From Adhaeribacter aerolatus (GTDB taxonomy: Bacteria > Bacteroidota > Bacteroidia > Cytophagales > Hymenobacteraceae), in the NCBI RefSeq assembly GCF_007991635.1, contig NZ_BJYS01000044.1, forward strand, positions 1 to 64,000: a stretch of 64,000 nucleotides of DNA, written 5' to 3'. A program made the position numbers and the translations under genes. Below, piece after piece: positions 18,513 through 27,487 of this stretch. Within the stretch, counting starts at the first letter, position 1. Each line of letters begins with the position of its first letter. The notes beneath the pieces were generated by a model, which saw nothing but the letters and a program-made list of their open reading frames with translations, had not been told where the DNA came from and did no database searches.

Positions 18513-18693
18513 ATTGTATTAACAATTTATACAAACATCTATAATTTATTTATAATCAATACAATATTCAACTTTACTGTTTAAAGTAATTTCTTTTATA
18601 TTTTTTAGAACTGCTCTATTATATTTTTACACCTTAACTTAAATCTAAAAAATTAAGACTTATACTTAACTTTACGGCCAATTCAGGCTAACC

Positions 18694-20067
18694 ATGAGTA
18701 AAGATAAACCCGCTATTCCGAAAGGAACCCGTGATTTTGGCCCGCAGGTGGTAGTAAAACGAAATTATATATTTTCGACCATCCGGAAAACCTTTGAAAA
18801 ATTTGGCTATCAGCCGCTGGAAACGCCCGCCATGGAAAATTTATCGGTACTAACCGGCAAATACGGCGAGGAAGGCGACCAGCTTATATTTAAAATATTA
18901 AATTCCGGCGACTACCTGGCCAAAACTTCTGCATCCGATTTTGAACAGGGCAGCAAAAGTATGCTGCGCAAAATATCCGAAAAAGCTTTACGCTACGATT
19001 TAACCGTGCCGTTTGCCCGTTTTGTGGTGATGAACCGGAACGAAATTACCTTTCCGTTTAAGCGCTACCAGATTCAGCCGGTTTGGCGCGCCGACCGGCC
19101 GCAGCGGGGCCGTTACCGAGAGTTTTACCAGTGCGATGCCGATGTGGTAGGCACCAAATCGCTGCTCTGCGAAGCCGAAATTGTGCTGATGATGGATGAA
19201 GTGCTGAGTAATTTAGGGATTACCGATTTCACTATAAAAATTAATCACCGGAGCATTCTGGCCGGCATAGCCGAGGCAATCGGACAAAAAGGCCGGGAAG
19301 CCGAAATCTGCGTAGCCATCGATAAGCTTGATAAAATCGGACAAGAAGGAGTAAATACAGAATTATCTGAACGGGGCATCAGCGCTGAATCGATTTCTGC
19401 CTTACAACCTATTCTTGATATACAAGGAAATAACCAACACGTTATTAATAGCTTAAAAACCATTTTAAAAATTTCTATAGAAGGCCAGCGCGGCTTAGCC
19501 GAGATAGAGGAAGTGTTTAATTACCTCTCCCGGTTCCAAGTGAGAAATGCCCAGGTAAACTTAGATATTGCGCTGGCACGAGGCCTCTCCTATTATACCG
19601 GCTGCATTTTTGAAGTGAAGGTTAACAATGCATCCATGGGCAGCATCAGCGGCGGCGGGCGCTACGACAACCTGACCGGCATGTTCGGGTTGCCGGATGT
19701 ATCAGGCGTGGGATTTTCCTTTGGCGTGGACCGGATTTACGATGTAATGGAAGAGTTAAACTTGTTCCAGGCATCCAGCCAAACCATCACCCAATTATTA
19801 ATCTGTAACTTCGATAAAGCTTCGGAAGAATATTCGCTGCCGCTGTTACAACAGTTTCGGAATGCGGGTATTGCTACCGAATTATACCCCGAGGCAACCA
19901 AGCTGAAAAAACAAATGACCTACGCCGATCAGAAAAAAATTCCTTTTGTGTTATTAGTGGGCTCTGAAGAAATGCAAACCGGCTTGCTGCAACTGAAAAA
20001 CATGCAGACCGGCGAGCAAATGGCTGTTTCTGCTGAAGGTGTTATCTCCAAACTCCTGGAAATATAA
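18694..20067 (+). CDS. hisS: Histidine--tRNA ligase
   Basis: A class II aminoacyl-tRNA synthetase that charges tRNA-His. The 457-residue protein shows motif 1/2 regions [25 protein letters not shown] and [19 protein letters not shown], and the histidine-binding loop [15 protein letters not shown]. The C-terminal anticodon-binding domain (about 365-457) contains [10 protein letters not shown] 2-base gap separates it from the following histidine-ammonia-lyase-like gene, so the two are certainly co-transcribed. The preceding 180 bases are AT-rich with no full promoter match. Confidence 0.97.
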   Translation: MSKDKPAIPKGTRDFGPQVVVKRNYIFSTIRKTFEKFGYQPLETPAMENLSVLTGKYGEEGDQLIFKILNSGDYLAKTSASDFEQGSKSMLRKISEKALRYDLTVPFARFVVMNRNEITFPFKRYQIQPVWRADRPQRGRYREFYQCDADVVGTKSLLCEAEIVLMMDEVLSNLGITDFTIKINHRSILAGIAEAIGQKGREAEICVAIDKLDKIGQEGVNTELSERGISAESISALQPILDIQGNNQHVINSLKTILKISIEGQRGLAEIEEVFNYLSRFQVRNAQVNLDIALARGLSYYTGCIFEVKVNNASMGSISGGGRYDNLTGMFGLPDVSGVGFSFGVDRIYDVMEELNLFQASSQTITQLLICNFDKASEEYSLPLLQQFRNAGIATELYPEATKLKKQMTYADQKKIPFVLLVGSEEMQTGLLQLKNMQTGEQMAVSAEGVISKLLEI

Positions 20068-20069
20068 GT

Positions 20070-21230
20070 ATGGCCTACACCTTAGCTGCCGAACCGCTGT
20101 CGCTGGAAAACCTGGAGAAGATCTACGAAGAAAAATCTTTGTTAGAGATTTCACCGGAACTATTGGCAAAATTACGCCCCAAAGAAGGTAGTCTTAAATC
20201 CGACTCTGCCACGGCCGAAGCCTTTTTGCTCTCTCATGGTTTAAGCTTCGGTCCGGCGGTGCCCGAAGGCGTTATCCGGCTAACGCTGGTTTTGCAACTC
20301 GCTACGCTCCTGCAGCAGTCGCAGCCGGTTCAACCTGATGTTTTGCAGCGATTACTGGCTTTTCACAACCGCGAAGTTTGGCCGGTAGTACACGAACATG
20401 GGTTGCCCACCAGCCAGCTAACGCAATTAGGTTTGCCCCTGCTTGGGTTAGGCAAAGTAAGCTTCCAGGGATATGAGCTAAATGCCGCTGACGTGATGGA
20501 TATTTTCAGTTGGCAACCGCTCACTTTAACCGCTCCGGAAGTAGATAATTTTATCAATCAAAATACATTTACCTACGCTAACCTGCTCTATTATTTATTC
20601 CGGTTTCAGCCTTTGGTAAACTGGCTGGAATATTTAATCGGCGTATTCGATGGCATTGCCTCGGATCAACCTGCCTCTTTGCCGGCAAACTGGCAAAAGC
20701 TGAAGGCTGCGCTGGAAAATACGCGGGGCATTATTCAGGAAAATTATGCCAGACCAGTCGAAAAGCAGGATTTAGCCCAAGTGCGCGATTCTGTTTTGGG
20801 TTTGCTGAATTTCTTGATTAAAGTGATGGCGGCTCTTACCGATTTAACTTCCGAAACTTACGATAACTTGGTTTCTACTTCGGAACCGCCCGCAACAACC
20901 AGTTTTGCCAAGGCTTCGGACTTGGTACAATCGCTGCAAAAACAGCTTAACCTCACCGGCCTGAACCCCACCGATACCATTATTTTAAACAAAGATATGC
21001 GGCTGCTGCACCATGAGTTATCTGAAGCAATTAACCTCACGGAGCAAATTATGGCCTTGGCTTTCTGGTCGGTAACGCAGGTAGGCAAAGTTTTCAGCTT
21101 AACACCCGGAAATTTAACTCTAAGCGCATATTACCACTCGGCTTTCTTCGTTCCTAAAAAAATGGCTTCGGACCAGCTACAAAAAATAGTAGACTTTACC
21201 CGGATAACAACTCCTGCGCCCTTAACTTGA
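20070..21230 (+). CDS. Degenerate histidine/aromatic ammonia-lyase-like protein
   Basis: This 386-residue protein aligns by eye with histidine ammonia-lyase (HutH) over about residues 10-180. FLLSHGLSFGPAVPEGVIRL matches the LSHAAGIGAPLxxxxVRL block, NREVWPVV matches NAEVYPHI, GLPLLGLGKVSFQGYEL matches SLVLLGEGKARYKGQWL, and WQPLTLTAPEVDNFINQNTF matches LEPLTLAAKEGLALLNGTQ. The MIO-forming GSVGASGDLAPLA is replaced by HGLPTSQLTQ, with no Ala-Ser-Gly. The about 50 residues carrying YGxNTGFG are missing, and the protein is about 120 residues shorter than HutH. It cannot be a normal MIO enzyme and is probably a pseudoenzyme. The helical C-terminal half is hard to align. It is co-transcribed with hisS (2-base gap) and its TGA overlaps the TTG of the next gene. 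Confidence 0.7.
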   Translation: MAYTLAAEPLSLENLEKIYEEKSLLEISPELLAKLRPKEGSLKSDSATAEAFLLSHGLSFGPAVPEGVIRLTLVLQLATLLQQSQPVQPDVLQRLLAFHNREVWPVVHEHGLPTSQLTQLGLPLLGLGKVSFQGYELNAADVMDIFSWQPLTLTAPEVDNFINQNTFTYANLLYYLFRFQPLVNWLEYLIGVFDGIASDQPASLPANWQKLKAALENTRGIIQENYARPVEKQDLAQVRDSVLGLLNFLIKVMAALTDLTSETYDNLVSTSEPPATTSFAKASDLVQSLQKQLNLTGLNPTDTIILNKDMRLLHHELSEAINLTEQIMALAFWSVTQVGKVFSLTPGNLTLSAYYHSAFFVPKKMASDQLQKIVDFTRITTPAPLT

Positions 21231-23137
21231 AAAAGTTAGTTTCTTTGGTATTCCTGCTCACTTGGTCGCCTATGTTATGGGCGCAGGTTAATTCCTGCCC
21301 TGAGAAGTTTAAAGCGTATAACGCCGCCGGGCAAGAAGTAACCCAATTTTGCGTAGGTCAGCCCATACGGTTTAAATCATGCTTGCCCAATACCCAACCA
21401 GACAAAGAGTATTACGACTTTGATAAAAGCAACAATGTTTCTTTTTCGACGGACACAACCAAAATATTCACTTATAACCGGGCCGGCACTTACACAATAA
21501 CCCAGTTAATTAACACCGGGCAAATTTTTCAGAATGAAAGAACCTTTGTGGTGGTAGATACGCCACCGCCGGTTTTTACCGTTACAGCCTGTGCCCAGAA
21601 CCAGGTGCGGGTTACCATTATCGATTCCAATTACAATAATTTTCTGGTTGATTTCGGCGACGGCACCAAACAGAACCTGATCAGAGGCGCTTCTATTAGC
21701 CACCAATACAGCCCGGGTACGGCTCTAAAAGTAGTAGTAATCGGTTCTTATACCGGGGCTACCTGCACCCGCCAGGCCGAAACCACGGTGCAGCCCTTGC
21801 CCGCTCCTGCGGCCCCGGTTCTGGAAAGCATCCGGATTACTACACCGGGCACAGCCGGCACCTTAGCTTTAAGCATTAAAAACCTGCAACCGGAATATTT
21901 TTATATTCTGGAGCGCGTAGTTGGGTCCAGTACCACTTTAATAGATACTTTAAAAAACCCGGCTAATACCACTCTTAATTATACTATTAAAGATATTAAT
22001 ACGGCCAATCCAGCTTGTTTCCGGTTGCGTACCACCGACCGTTGCGGTAGTAATTTAAACGTAACGCTGGCCAATATTTGCAGTCAGCCCTTAACCGCTA
22101 CGCCGGGCAATAACCAGGTAGTTTTATCCTGGCCTTTTTACCGGGAAGGGGGCAACCTGGAAAATTATAAAGTATACCGCAATGGCACTTTACTGCAAAC
22201 TTTGCCGGCTAATATTACTACTTACACCGATACCGACGTGGTTTGCGGCACTAATTATTGTTACCAACTGACAGCCGCTTTAAAAAGTAATTTTAGTTCC
22301 GTCTCGATTGAAAGCTGTGCATTGGTAACCACCACCAACGCTCCGCAAGCAGGTTTTTTAAGCAGTACATTTACCCCTAATAATCAGGTGGAACTAAATT
22401 TCAAACCTGCCGGCAATAATCTACCTAAAACCATTACTTACCAGAAAAGCCAGAACAATTCACCGTTTACGAATTTAGCCACTTCCGATAAAACCACCTT
22501 AACTGATGCCAACAGCAGCACCAATAATGGGCAACTATGCTACCAGGCTTTTTTTGAAGATAATTGCGGTAAAGCCTCCGCGGCCAGCAATACTACCTGC
22601 CCCGTATTAATACAGTCTACTTTAAACCACGATGGTACTTTAAACCTGAATTGGACAGATTACCTGGGGTTCGCTGGTCCGGTACAATATTTTTTGGAGC
22701 AGGTAGATACCAATGGTAGCGTTTTAAGCAGCTCCCCAGTCACTGGCAATACCTTCAGCCAGAAAATGAACACCACCAACCAGCGGCAATATTTCCGGAT
22801 AAAAGCTACGGGGGTTAACCCAACCGAAATTTCTTTCTCCAACACGGTGCTGGTGCAGCTGGAAAGTAAATTTGCCTTGCCCACGGCTTTTTCGCCGAAT
22901 GGCGACGGCCTGAACGACCGCTTCGAAGTAAAAGGCCAGATATACGGTAACTTCCGGCTGCAAATTTTAAACCGCTGGGGACAAATAATTTTTGAAAGTA
23001 CCAATCAGCAGCAAGGCTGGGACGGAAAGATTAAAGGCCAGGATGCTCCCGTTGGCGTTTACGTGTATTCCCTTACGGCCACCGATGGTACCGGCAAAAA
23101 TATTACCCAAACCGGAACCCTTACGTTAGTAAAATAA
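21227..23137 (+). CDS. Secreted protein with PKD/fibronectin-type domains and T9SS type B C-terminal domain
   Basis: A 636-residue exported protein. A signal peptide (KKLVSLVFLLTWSPMLWAQV, about 1-20) is followed by an Ig/PKD-like part (about 25-200), fibronectin-type III-like repeats (about 200-545), and a gliding-motility/type IX secretion C-terminal domain (about 550-636) with LPTAFSPNGDGLNDRFEVKG and VGVYVYSLTATD. It should leave the cell through the type IX system and be attached at the surface. The many Cys residues are spread through the repeats. The start is TTG at 21227, overlapping the previous stop as TTGA; a Lys-rich signal peptide follows directly. No T9SS machinery genes are in the window. 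Confidence 0.88.
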   Translation: MKKLVSLVFLLTWSPMLWAQVNSCPEKFKAYNAAGQEVTQFCVGQPIRFKSCLPNTQPDKEYYDFDKSNNVSFSTDTTKIFTYNRAGTYTITQLINTGQIFQNERTFVVVDTPPPVFTVTACAQNQVRVTIIDSNYNNFLVDFGDGTKQNLIRGASISHQYSPGTALKVVVIGSYTGATCTRQAETTVQPLPAPAAPVLESIRITTPGTAGTLALSIKNLQPEYFYILERVVGSSTTLIDTLKNPANTTLNYTIKDINTANPACFRLRTTDRCGSNLNVTLANICSQPLTATPGNNQVVLSWPFYREGGNLENYKVYRNGTLLQTLPANITTYTDTDVVCGTNYCYQLTAALKSNFSSVSIESCALVTTTNAPQAGFLSSTFTPNNQVELNFKPAGNNLPKTITYQKSQNNSPFTNLATSDKTTLTDANSSTNNGQLCYQAFFEDNCGKASAASNTTCPVLIQSTLNHDGTLNLNWTDYLGFAGPVQYFLEQVDTNGSVLSSSPVTGNTFSQKMNTTNQRQYFRIKATGVNPTEISFSNTVLVQLESKFALPTAFSPNGDGLNDRFEVKGQIYGNFRLQILNRWGQIIFESTNQQQGWDGKIKGQDAPVGVYVYSLTATDGTGKNITQTGTLTLVK

Positions 23138-23155
23138 GCAAGTCCGTTTTTATTT

Positions 23156-23185
23156 TTGGTGAATAGGCGGCCTTGCTTAATTTTG
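23156..23185 (+). promoter_or_regulatory. ybaB promoter
   Basis: TTG (23156-23158), a 19-base spacer and TAATTTTG (23178-23185) match the Bacteroidota promoter pattern exactly. It lies just after the stop codon of the T9SS cargo gene and about 28 bases before the ybaB ATG. Confidence 0.75.
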
Positions 23186-23212
23186 TATGTTCAATATTTT
23201 AAAAAGAGCTTT

Positions 23213-23548
23213 ATGTTTGATATGTTTAGCATGATGGGCAAGCTGAAAGAGGTGCAGGCCAAGATGAAGGAAGCCCAGGATAACCTGCAGTTTATTACGG
23301 TTACGGCCGAATCGGGTGCCGGCCTGGTAAAAGCCAAGGTAAATGGCCAGCGTAAGCTCATCAGCTTAGAGATAGACGATTCCCTTCTAAATAAAGAGGA
23401 CAAAGAAATGATTTCGGATTTGGTAGTAGCGGCTGTGAACAAAGCCATGGACGAGGCCGGCGAAAAGGCCAAAGACGAAATGAAACGCCATACCGAAGGT
23501 TTGCTGCCAAATATTCCGGGATTAGATTTAAACAATCTTGGTCTCTGA
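23213..23548 (+). CDS. YbaB/EbfC family nucleoid-associated protein
   Basis: A 111-residue DNA-binding protein of the YbaB/EbfC family, which forms dimers on DNA and affects nucleoid structure. The N-terminal helix MFDMFSMMGKLKEVQAKMKEAQDNL and the beta region AESGAGLVKAKVNGQRKLISLEIDDSLL are diagnostic, as is the C-terminal LLPNIPGLDL. I chose the ATG at 23213; an upstream in-frame GTG at 23156 would fall inside the -33 promoter box. Its 3' end overlaps the next gene by 11 bases. The usual dnaX and recR neighbours are not here. Confidence 0.92.
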   Translation: MFDMFSMMGKLKEVQAKMKEAQDNLQFITVTAESGAGLVKAKVNGQRKLISLEIDDSLLNKEDKEMISDLVVAAVNKAMDEAGEKAKDEMKRHTEGLLPNIPGLDLNNLGL

Positions 23549-24590
23549 TTCTGCCGCGCGTGTTGCCATTGTTATTTTGAATTGGAACGGGCAGAAATTT
23601 TTACAGAAATTTCTGCCCGTTGTTATTGCGTATTCGCCAGGTTGCCAGGTGGTGGTAGCCGACAATGCCTCCTCGGACGATTCAGTTCTATTTTTGCAGA
23701 AAGAATTTCCGGCGGTAAAATTAATATTGCATTCGGAAAATTACGGATTTTGCGAAGGTTATAACCGTGCCCTCGGGCAGGTAAATGCCGAATATTATGT
23801 GTTGCTGAATTCGGATGTGGAAGTTACCCCCAACTGGCTGGACCCCATCATTTCCTTATTGGATTCAGATGCGCGTATAGCCGCCTGCCAGCCCAAAATA
23901 AAATCTTACTATAAACGTAATTGTTTTGAATACGCCGGAGCGGCCGGTGGTTTAATAGATTATTTAGGCTATCCGTTCTGCCGCGGCCGTTTATTCGAAA
24001 CCATTGAAGAAGATAAAGGGCAGTATAACGATGTCCGGCCGATATTCTGGGCAACCGGGGCTTGCTTGTTTATACGGGCAACGGCTTACTGGGAGGCGCA
24101 GGGGCTGGAACCCGCCTTTTTTGCCCACATGGAAGAAATAGATTTATGCTGGCGCTTGCAGTTGATGGGTTATAAAATAATGTATTGCGGCCACAGCGAA
24201 ATATTTCATGTAGGCGGCGGCACCTTACCCAAGAACAGTCCGCGCAAAACGTATTTAAACTTCCGGAACGGGCTGGCCTTGTTATACAAAAACATCGGAC
24301 CGGAAAACCTATATAAAATATTAATAACCCGGATTGTGCTGGATTGGGTAGCGGCCTTTAAATTTTTAATAACCGGTTTCCGGCACGATGCCCTGGCTGT
24401 TCTCCGGGCTCACTGGCACTTATGGCAAAACCGTAAATATTGGCAAAAGCGGCGAGCGCAAATACAACACCAGGCAGTAATTAGCCCGGAGTTGATTTAC
24501 CCGAAAAGTTTGGTTGGGGAATATTTTTTAAATGGTATAAAAACCTACCCGCAATTAAACATCCCAAACCGTGCTGCGCTGCCGGCGTAG
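23538..24590 (+). CDS. Family 2 glycosyltransferase
   Basis: A 350-residue GT-A glycosyltransferase. The nucleotide-sugar-binding strand is AIVILNWNGQKFLQKFLP, followed by VVVADNASSDDSV, the DxD-type LLNSDVEVTPNWLD, and acceptor-side motifs EEIDLCWRLQLMGYKI and SEIFHVGGGTLPKNSPRKT. This is the rhamnosyltransferase/WbbL-like subgroup. The start appears to be TTG at 23538, overlapping ybaB by 11 bases; the GT core begins 8 residues later. It likely adds a sugar to a cell-surface glycan, but no other polysaccharide genes are adjacent. Its 3' end overlaps the convergent PspC gene by 36 bases. Confidence 0.9.
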   Translation: MVSDSAARVAIVILNWNGQKFLQKFLPVVIAYSPGCQVVVADNASSDDSVLFLQKEFPAVKLILHSENYGFCEGYNRALGQVNAEYYVLLNSDVEVTPNWLDPIISLLDSDARIAACQPKIKSYYKRNCFEYAGAAGGLIDYLGYPFCRGRLFETIEEDKGQYNDVRPIFWATGACLFIRATAYWEAQGLEPAFFAHMEEIDLCWRLQLMGYKIMYCGHSEIFHVGGGTLPKNSPRKTYLNFRNGLALLYKNIGPENLYKILITRIVLDWVAAFKFLITGFRHDALAVLRAHWHLWQNRKYWQKRRAQIQHQAVISPELIYPKSLVGEYFLNGIKTYPQLNIPNRAALPA

Positions 24591-24773
24591 GCATTTACGA
24601 ATATTCATCCAGAAAGCCAACATCAGGTAAATAATTACCGGCGAGCCGAAAGTAAGGAAAGAAAGGTAAATAAAAGAAAAACGGATACTACTGGTAGCAA
24701 AACCTAGTTTTTCACCGATTTTTGTGCAGACGCCAAAAGCTTGGGACTCCAGGAAGAATTGCAAACGTTCCAT
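24555..24773 (-). CDS. PspC domain protein
   Basis: A 72-residue protein with a PspC-type segment: AFGVCTKIGEKLGFATSSIR followed by one or two hydrophobic helices (about 33-56). PspC proteins sit in the inner membrane and, in other bacteria, help control the phage-shock envelope stress response. This one is a minimal version without extra domains, common in Bacteroidota. It is convergent with the family 2 glycosyltransferase, sharing 36 bases of coding sequence at the 3' ends. Confidence 0.85.
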   Translation of the reverse strand: MERLQFFLESQAFGVCTKIGEKLGFATSSIRFSFIYLSFLTFGSPVIIYLMLAFWMNIRKCLRRQRSTVWDV

Positions 24774-24906
24774 AATACGGTGTAAAAATAATATTTAAAA
24801 AAGTATTAACGTAAATTCAGGCTTTCAATTATTTAAGAAGTAAACAGAAATATACTATTAAATATTTAAACCTGTGTGCGGTATACGAATATTTTTTAAT
24901 CAGGAT

Positions 24907-26688
24907 ATGAAATTAAGCAGTGTAAATTTTTATTTTTTCTTTCTCATCTGCAGTATTTTAGCCTCCGGCTGCACCCTCCCACGGCTCATAAAAATGAGCC
25001 ATAAACAACAGGTTACCGTAATTCCGAACAAACTGGAAGTGAGCGGCGACAACGTTTTGTTTGAAGTAAAAGCCCAAGTACCCTTGAAAATGGTTCAGAA
25101 AAAAGCTGTCTACGGCCTGGAACTAACTTATCACTATGGTGAAGATAAAATAGAACCCATTGGCCGCATAGCCTTTAACCCCGGCGAATTTATTTACGAA
25201 AACAAATTGCCTACCATCACCCGGCAATTTTCCTTCCCGTACACACCCGAAAAAAATCCCGGTCGTTTGATGATGGAGGGCGTAGCCATGAACAAAAAAC
25301 GGCACGAAAAGCGAACCAAGCCGCAGGAACTAGCCACCGGCCTTATTACCACCTCTAAATTGGTAGCGCGCAACAACGAAGTATCGTACGAGCTCGATAA
25401 TTACCAACCGGAAGCCGAAAGTGTAAATACCTTAACTTTTTACTTTGATAAAGGGCAAACGGCACTGCGCGATTTTTTAGGCACCAACGTAACCGTACTG
25501 AACGATTTTATTGAATCGAATTACAAGACCGAAGCCATAGAAATTGTAGCCGGCACTTCGCCGGAGAAAGAAGAAATTCAAAAGCCCCGGCTGGCCGCCC
25601 AGCGGGCCCAGGCCTTACAGAAGTTTTACAAACATAAACTCGATATCAGCGATTATGTTAATAACACCAAAGCTATCCGGTTTAAAACCAATCCTCAACA
25701 ACCGGGGTGGGATGCTTTTACCAAAAAAGTAAAATCTTCGGCGCTGCCCAAAGAGGAGACAGAAAAAATTATGGCTATTGTGAACGGCGAAGGCAGCTTC
25801 CTCGAAAAAGAAGAGAAACTGCAGCAACTGGAATCTTATGAATATTTGGAATTGTATGTATATCCCGTTCTTCGTTTTGCCGAAGTAAAAATTGCCTATA
25901 CGCCGGTTCCTAAAAAAGATTACGAAATATACCTGCTCTCCAAGAAAATAGCCGAAAAAGCTGCTGATAAATCGGCGCTAACCGAACAGGAACTCCGCTA
26001 CGCTGCCACTTTAACGCCGTTGCTGGCCGAAAAAAGAAAAATTTACGAGGCGGCTATTCGTACCACCGATAATTGGCAGGCCTACCATAATTTGGGCGTG
26101 GTCTACTTATTAATGGCCAAACAGGAACACCGTCCGCAACTGAAAAGCGAGTTGTTAAAAAAATCAGCGCAAAACTTAATATATGCCAGCCACCGGAACC
26201 CTGCCGCTAACACTTTTTACCACGCTGCTTCGGCGCACCATTTACGAGGTAATGCCTTGGAGGCCCTGCAAGCTTACGATTACGCTATAAAATTGGGCGG
26301 TAACAAAGCTTTGCTGGAAAAAGTATTTGCCGACAAAGCCGCTTTGGAAATAGAAATAGGCCAAGTAGATGATGCCCTAAACAGCCTGCATTATGCCGGA
26401 ACCAGCTACCAGAACTATATTAACACCGGGTTGTGCTACATGCTGAAAGAAAATTATGAGGACGCTCCTAAATTTTACGAAGCCGCCCTTAAGATAAAGC
26501 CGAATGATGCCCTGGCCTATTACAGTTTAGCCATTATTGCGGCCCGGACCAAAGACGAAAACTTAATGGCGGCGCACCTGAAACGAGCGGTACAAGCCGA
26601 TAAATCTTTTGTGCAGCGGGCCATCGACGACCTGGAGTTCCGCCCTTATCTTAAAACAGCCGTATTTCAGTCCGCTTTAAAAGGTTAA
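24907..26688 (+). CDS. OmpA-like / TPR lipoprotein
   Basis: A 593-residue predicted lipoprotein. The signal peptide ends in a lipobox (SILASGC, Cys at about residue 22), placing it on an outer or inner membrane surface. A segment at about 175-265 (LTFYFDKGQTALRDFLG, then IEIVAGTSPEKEE and AQRAQALQKFY) resembles an OmpA-like peptidoglycan-binding domain. The C-terminal third (about 365-590) holds several TPR units, such as AYHNLGVVYLLMAKQEHRPQ, AASAHHLRGNALEALQAYDY and NEALAYYSLAII-like repeats. I chose the ATG at 24907 because a GTG at 24874 would put 11 residues before the signal peptide. OmpA plus TPR lipoproteins often scaffold envelope complexes, but I do not recognise this one. Confidence 0.8.
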   Translation: MKLSSVNFYFFFLICSILASGCTLPRLIKMSHKQQVTVIPNKLEVSGDNVLFEVKAQVPLKMVQKKAVYGLELTYHYGEDKIEPIGRIAFNPGEFIYENKLPTITRQFSFPYTPEKNPGRLMMEGVAMNKKRHEKRTKPQELATGLITTSKLVARNNEVSYELDNYQPEAESVNTLTFYFDKGQTALRDFLGTNVTVLNDFIESNYKTEAIEIVAGTSPEKEEIQKPRLAAQRAQALQKFYKHKLDISDYVNNTKAIRFKTNPQQPGWDAFTKKVKSSALPKEETEKIMAIVNGEGSFLEKEEKLQQLESYEYLELYVYPVLRFAEVKIAYTPVPKKDYEIYLLSKKIAEKAADKSALTEQELRYAATLTPLLAEKRKIYEAAIRTTDNWQAYHNLGVVYLLMAKQEHRPQLKSELLKKSAQNLIYASHRNPAANTFYHAASAHHLRGNALEALQAYDYAIKLGGNKALLEKVFADKAALEIEIGQVDDALNSLHYAGTSYQNYINTGLCYMLKENYEDAPKFYEAALKIKPNDALAYYSLAIIAARTKDENLMAAHLKRAVQADKSFVQRAIDDLEFRPYLKTAVFQSALKG

Positions 26689-26887
26689 GGCTTTATACCC
26701 AATCATCTAAATACGATTCCTTCAAAGTATTAGACCTATAACAATGCACAATACTCACAGGTCTTGAATCTCGGTTAGGTTTTAATTTATAGCACTTGGT
26801 AATTGTAATTGGCTATAGAATTTAATTACCTAGAAAAGACTTTGTCAAGTTAAGTTGCCCGGACAATGAAATAGACAATTACAAAGA

Positions 26888-27487
26888 TTATCGCTTTACC
26901 TGCAGCATAGTTGTTAAATCTTTTTCCTCGTCTACATCGGTCAGGGTGGGCAGTAAGGTTACGGTTAAGCCTTTAGCTTTTAAATCCCAGAGGGTATCCC
27001 GCAACACGGTATCGGTGCTCCAGTGCTTGTTCAGGAATAAAGCGGGTTGTGGTTGCGTCAGTCCGAGTAAATAATAGCCACCGTCCGCCGATGGCCCTAT
27101 TACTGCATCATGCGCTTCGAGTTTTTGAAAGGCTTGCTGAATGATGGCGGCATTCAGTTCGAAACAATCGCTGCCGATGATGCAAATGCGGTTATACTGC
27201 CGGGTAAACCCATCCTGAAAAGCCTGGCTCATGCGGTCGCCTAAATCACCATCAACCTGTAAATACTTGGTGTAAACCGTACTGTCCCAATCATCTTCCG
27301 CGGGTAAAAAATCGGCATAATAGAGTGCTTTGTCGCAGGACAAATCATAAGTAATTTCCCGGGTATGCGCCAGCAACTGCTGGTAAATGGCCAAGGCTTT
27401 TTCCGGGCCAATGGTAGCGGCCAAACGGGTTTTAACTTTACCTATTACCGGATTTTTAACAAATATTATCAGGAGATTCTTACTCAT
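26888..27487 (-). CDS. TIGR04282/DUF2064 family glycosyltransferase
   Basis: A 199-residue nucleotidyl/glycosyl-transferase-like protein of the TIGR04282 family, often annotated as an arsenosugar biosynthesis glycosyltransferase. The motifs are complete: IIFVKNPVIGKVKTRLA, GDLGDRMSQAF, IIGSDCFELN, IGPSADGGYYLLGL and HWSTDTVLRDT. The ATG at 27487 lies 8 bases inside the rhodanese gene; an upstream ATG at 27544 would add an unrelated 19 residues. It ends the arsenosugar-like cluster, whose first gene (29493) encodes a second, more diverged member of the same family. Its true acceptor is not proven. Confidence 0.85.
   Translation of the reverse strand: MSKNLLIIFVKNPVIGKVKTRLAATIGPEKALAIYQQLLAHTREITYDLSCDKALYYADFLPAEDDWDSTVYTKYLQVDGDLGDRMSQAFQDGFTRQYNRICIIGSDCFELNAAIIQQAFQKLEAHDAVIGPSADGGYYLLGLTQPQPALFLNKHWSTDTVLRDTLWDLKAKGLTVTLLPTLTDVDEEKDLTTMLQVKR

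Noticed and set aside
23156-23212. Longer ybaB start (GTG at 23156)
   Set aside because: It lies on the -33 box of the promoter and would add residues unlike YbaB.
26689-26887. Short inverted repeats (AGACCT, TATAGC) between the TPR lipoprotein gene and the transferase gene
   Set aside because: Six-base matches in an AT-rich gap are expected by chance and form no good stem.
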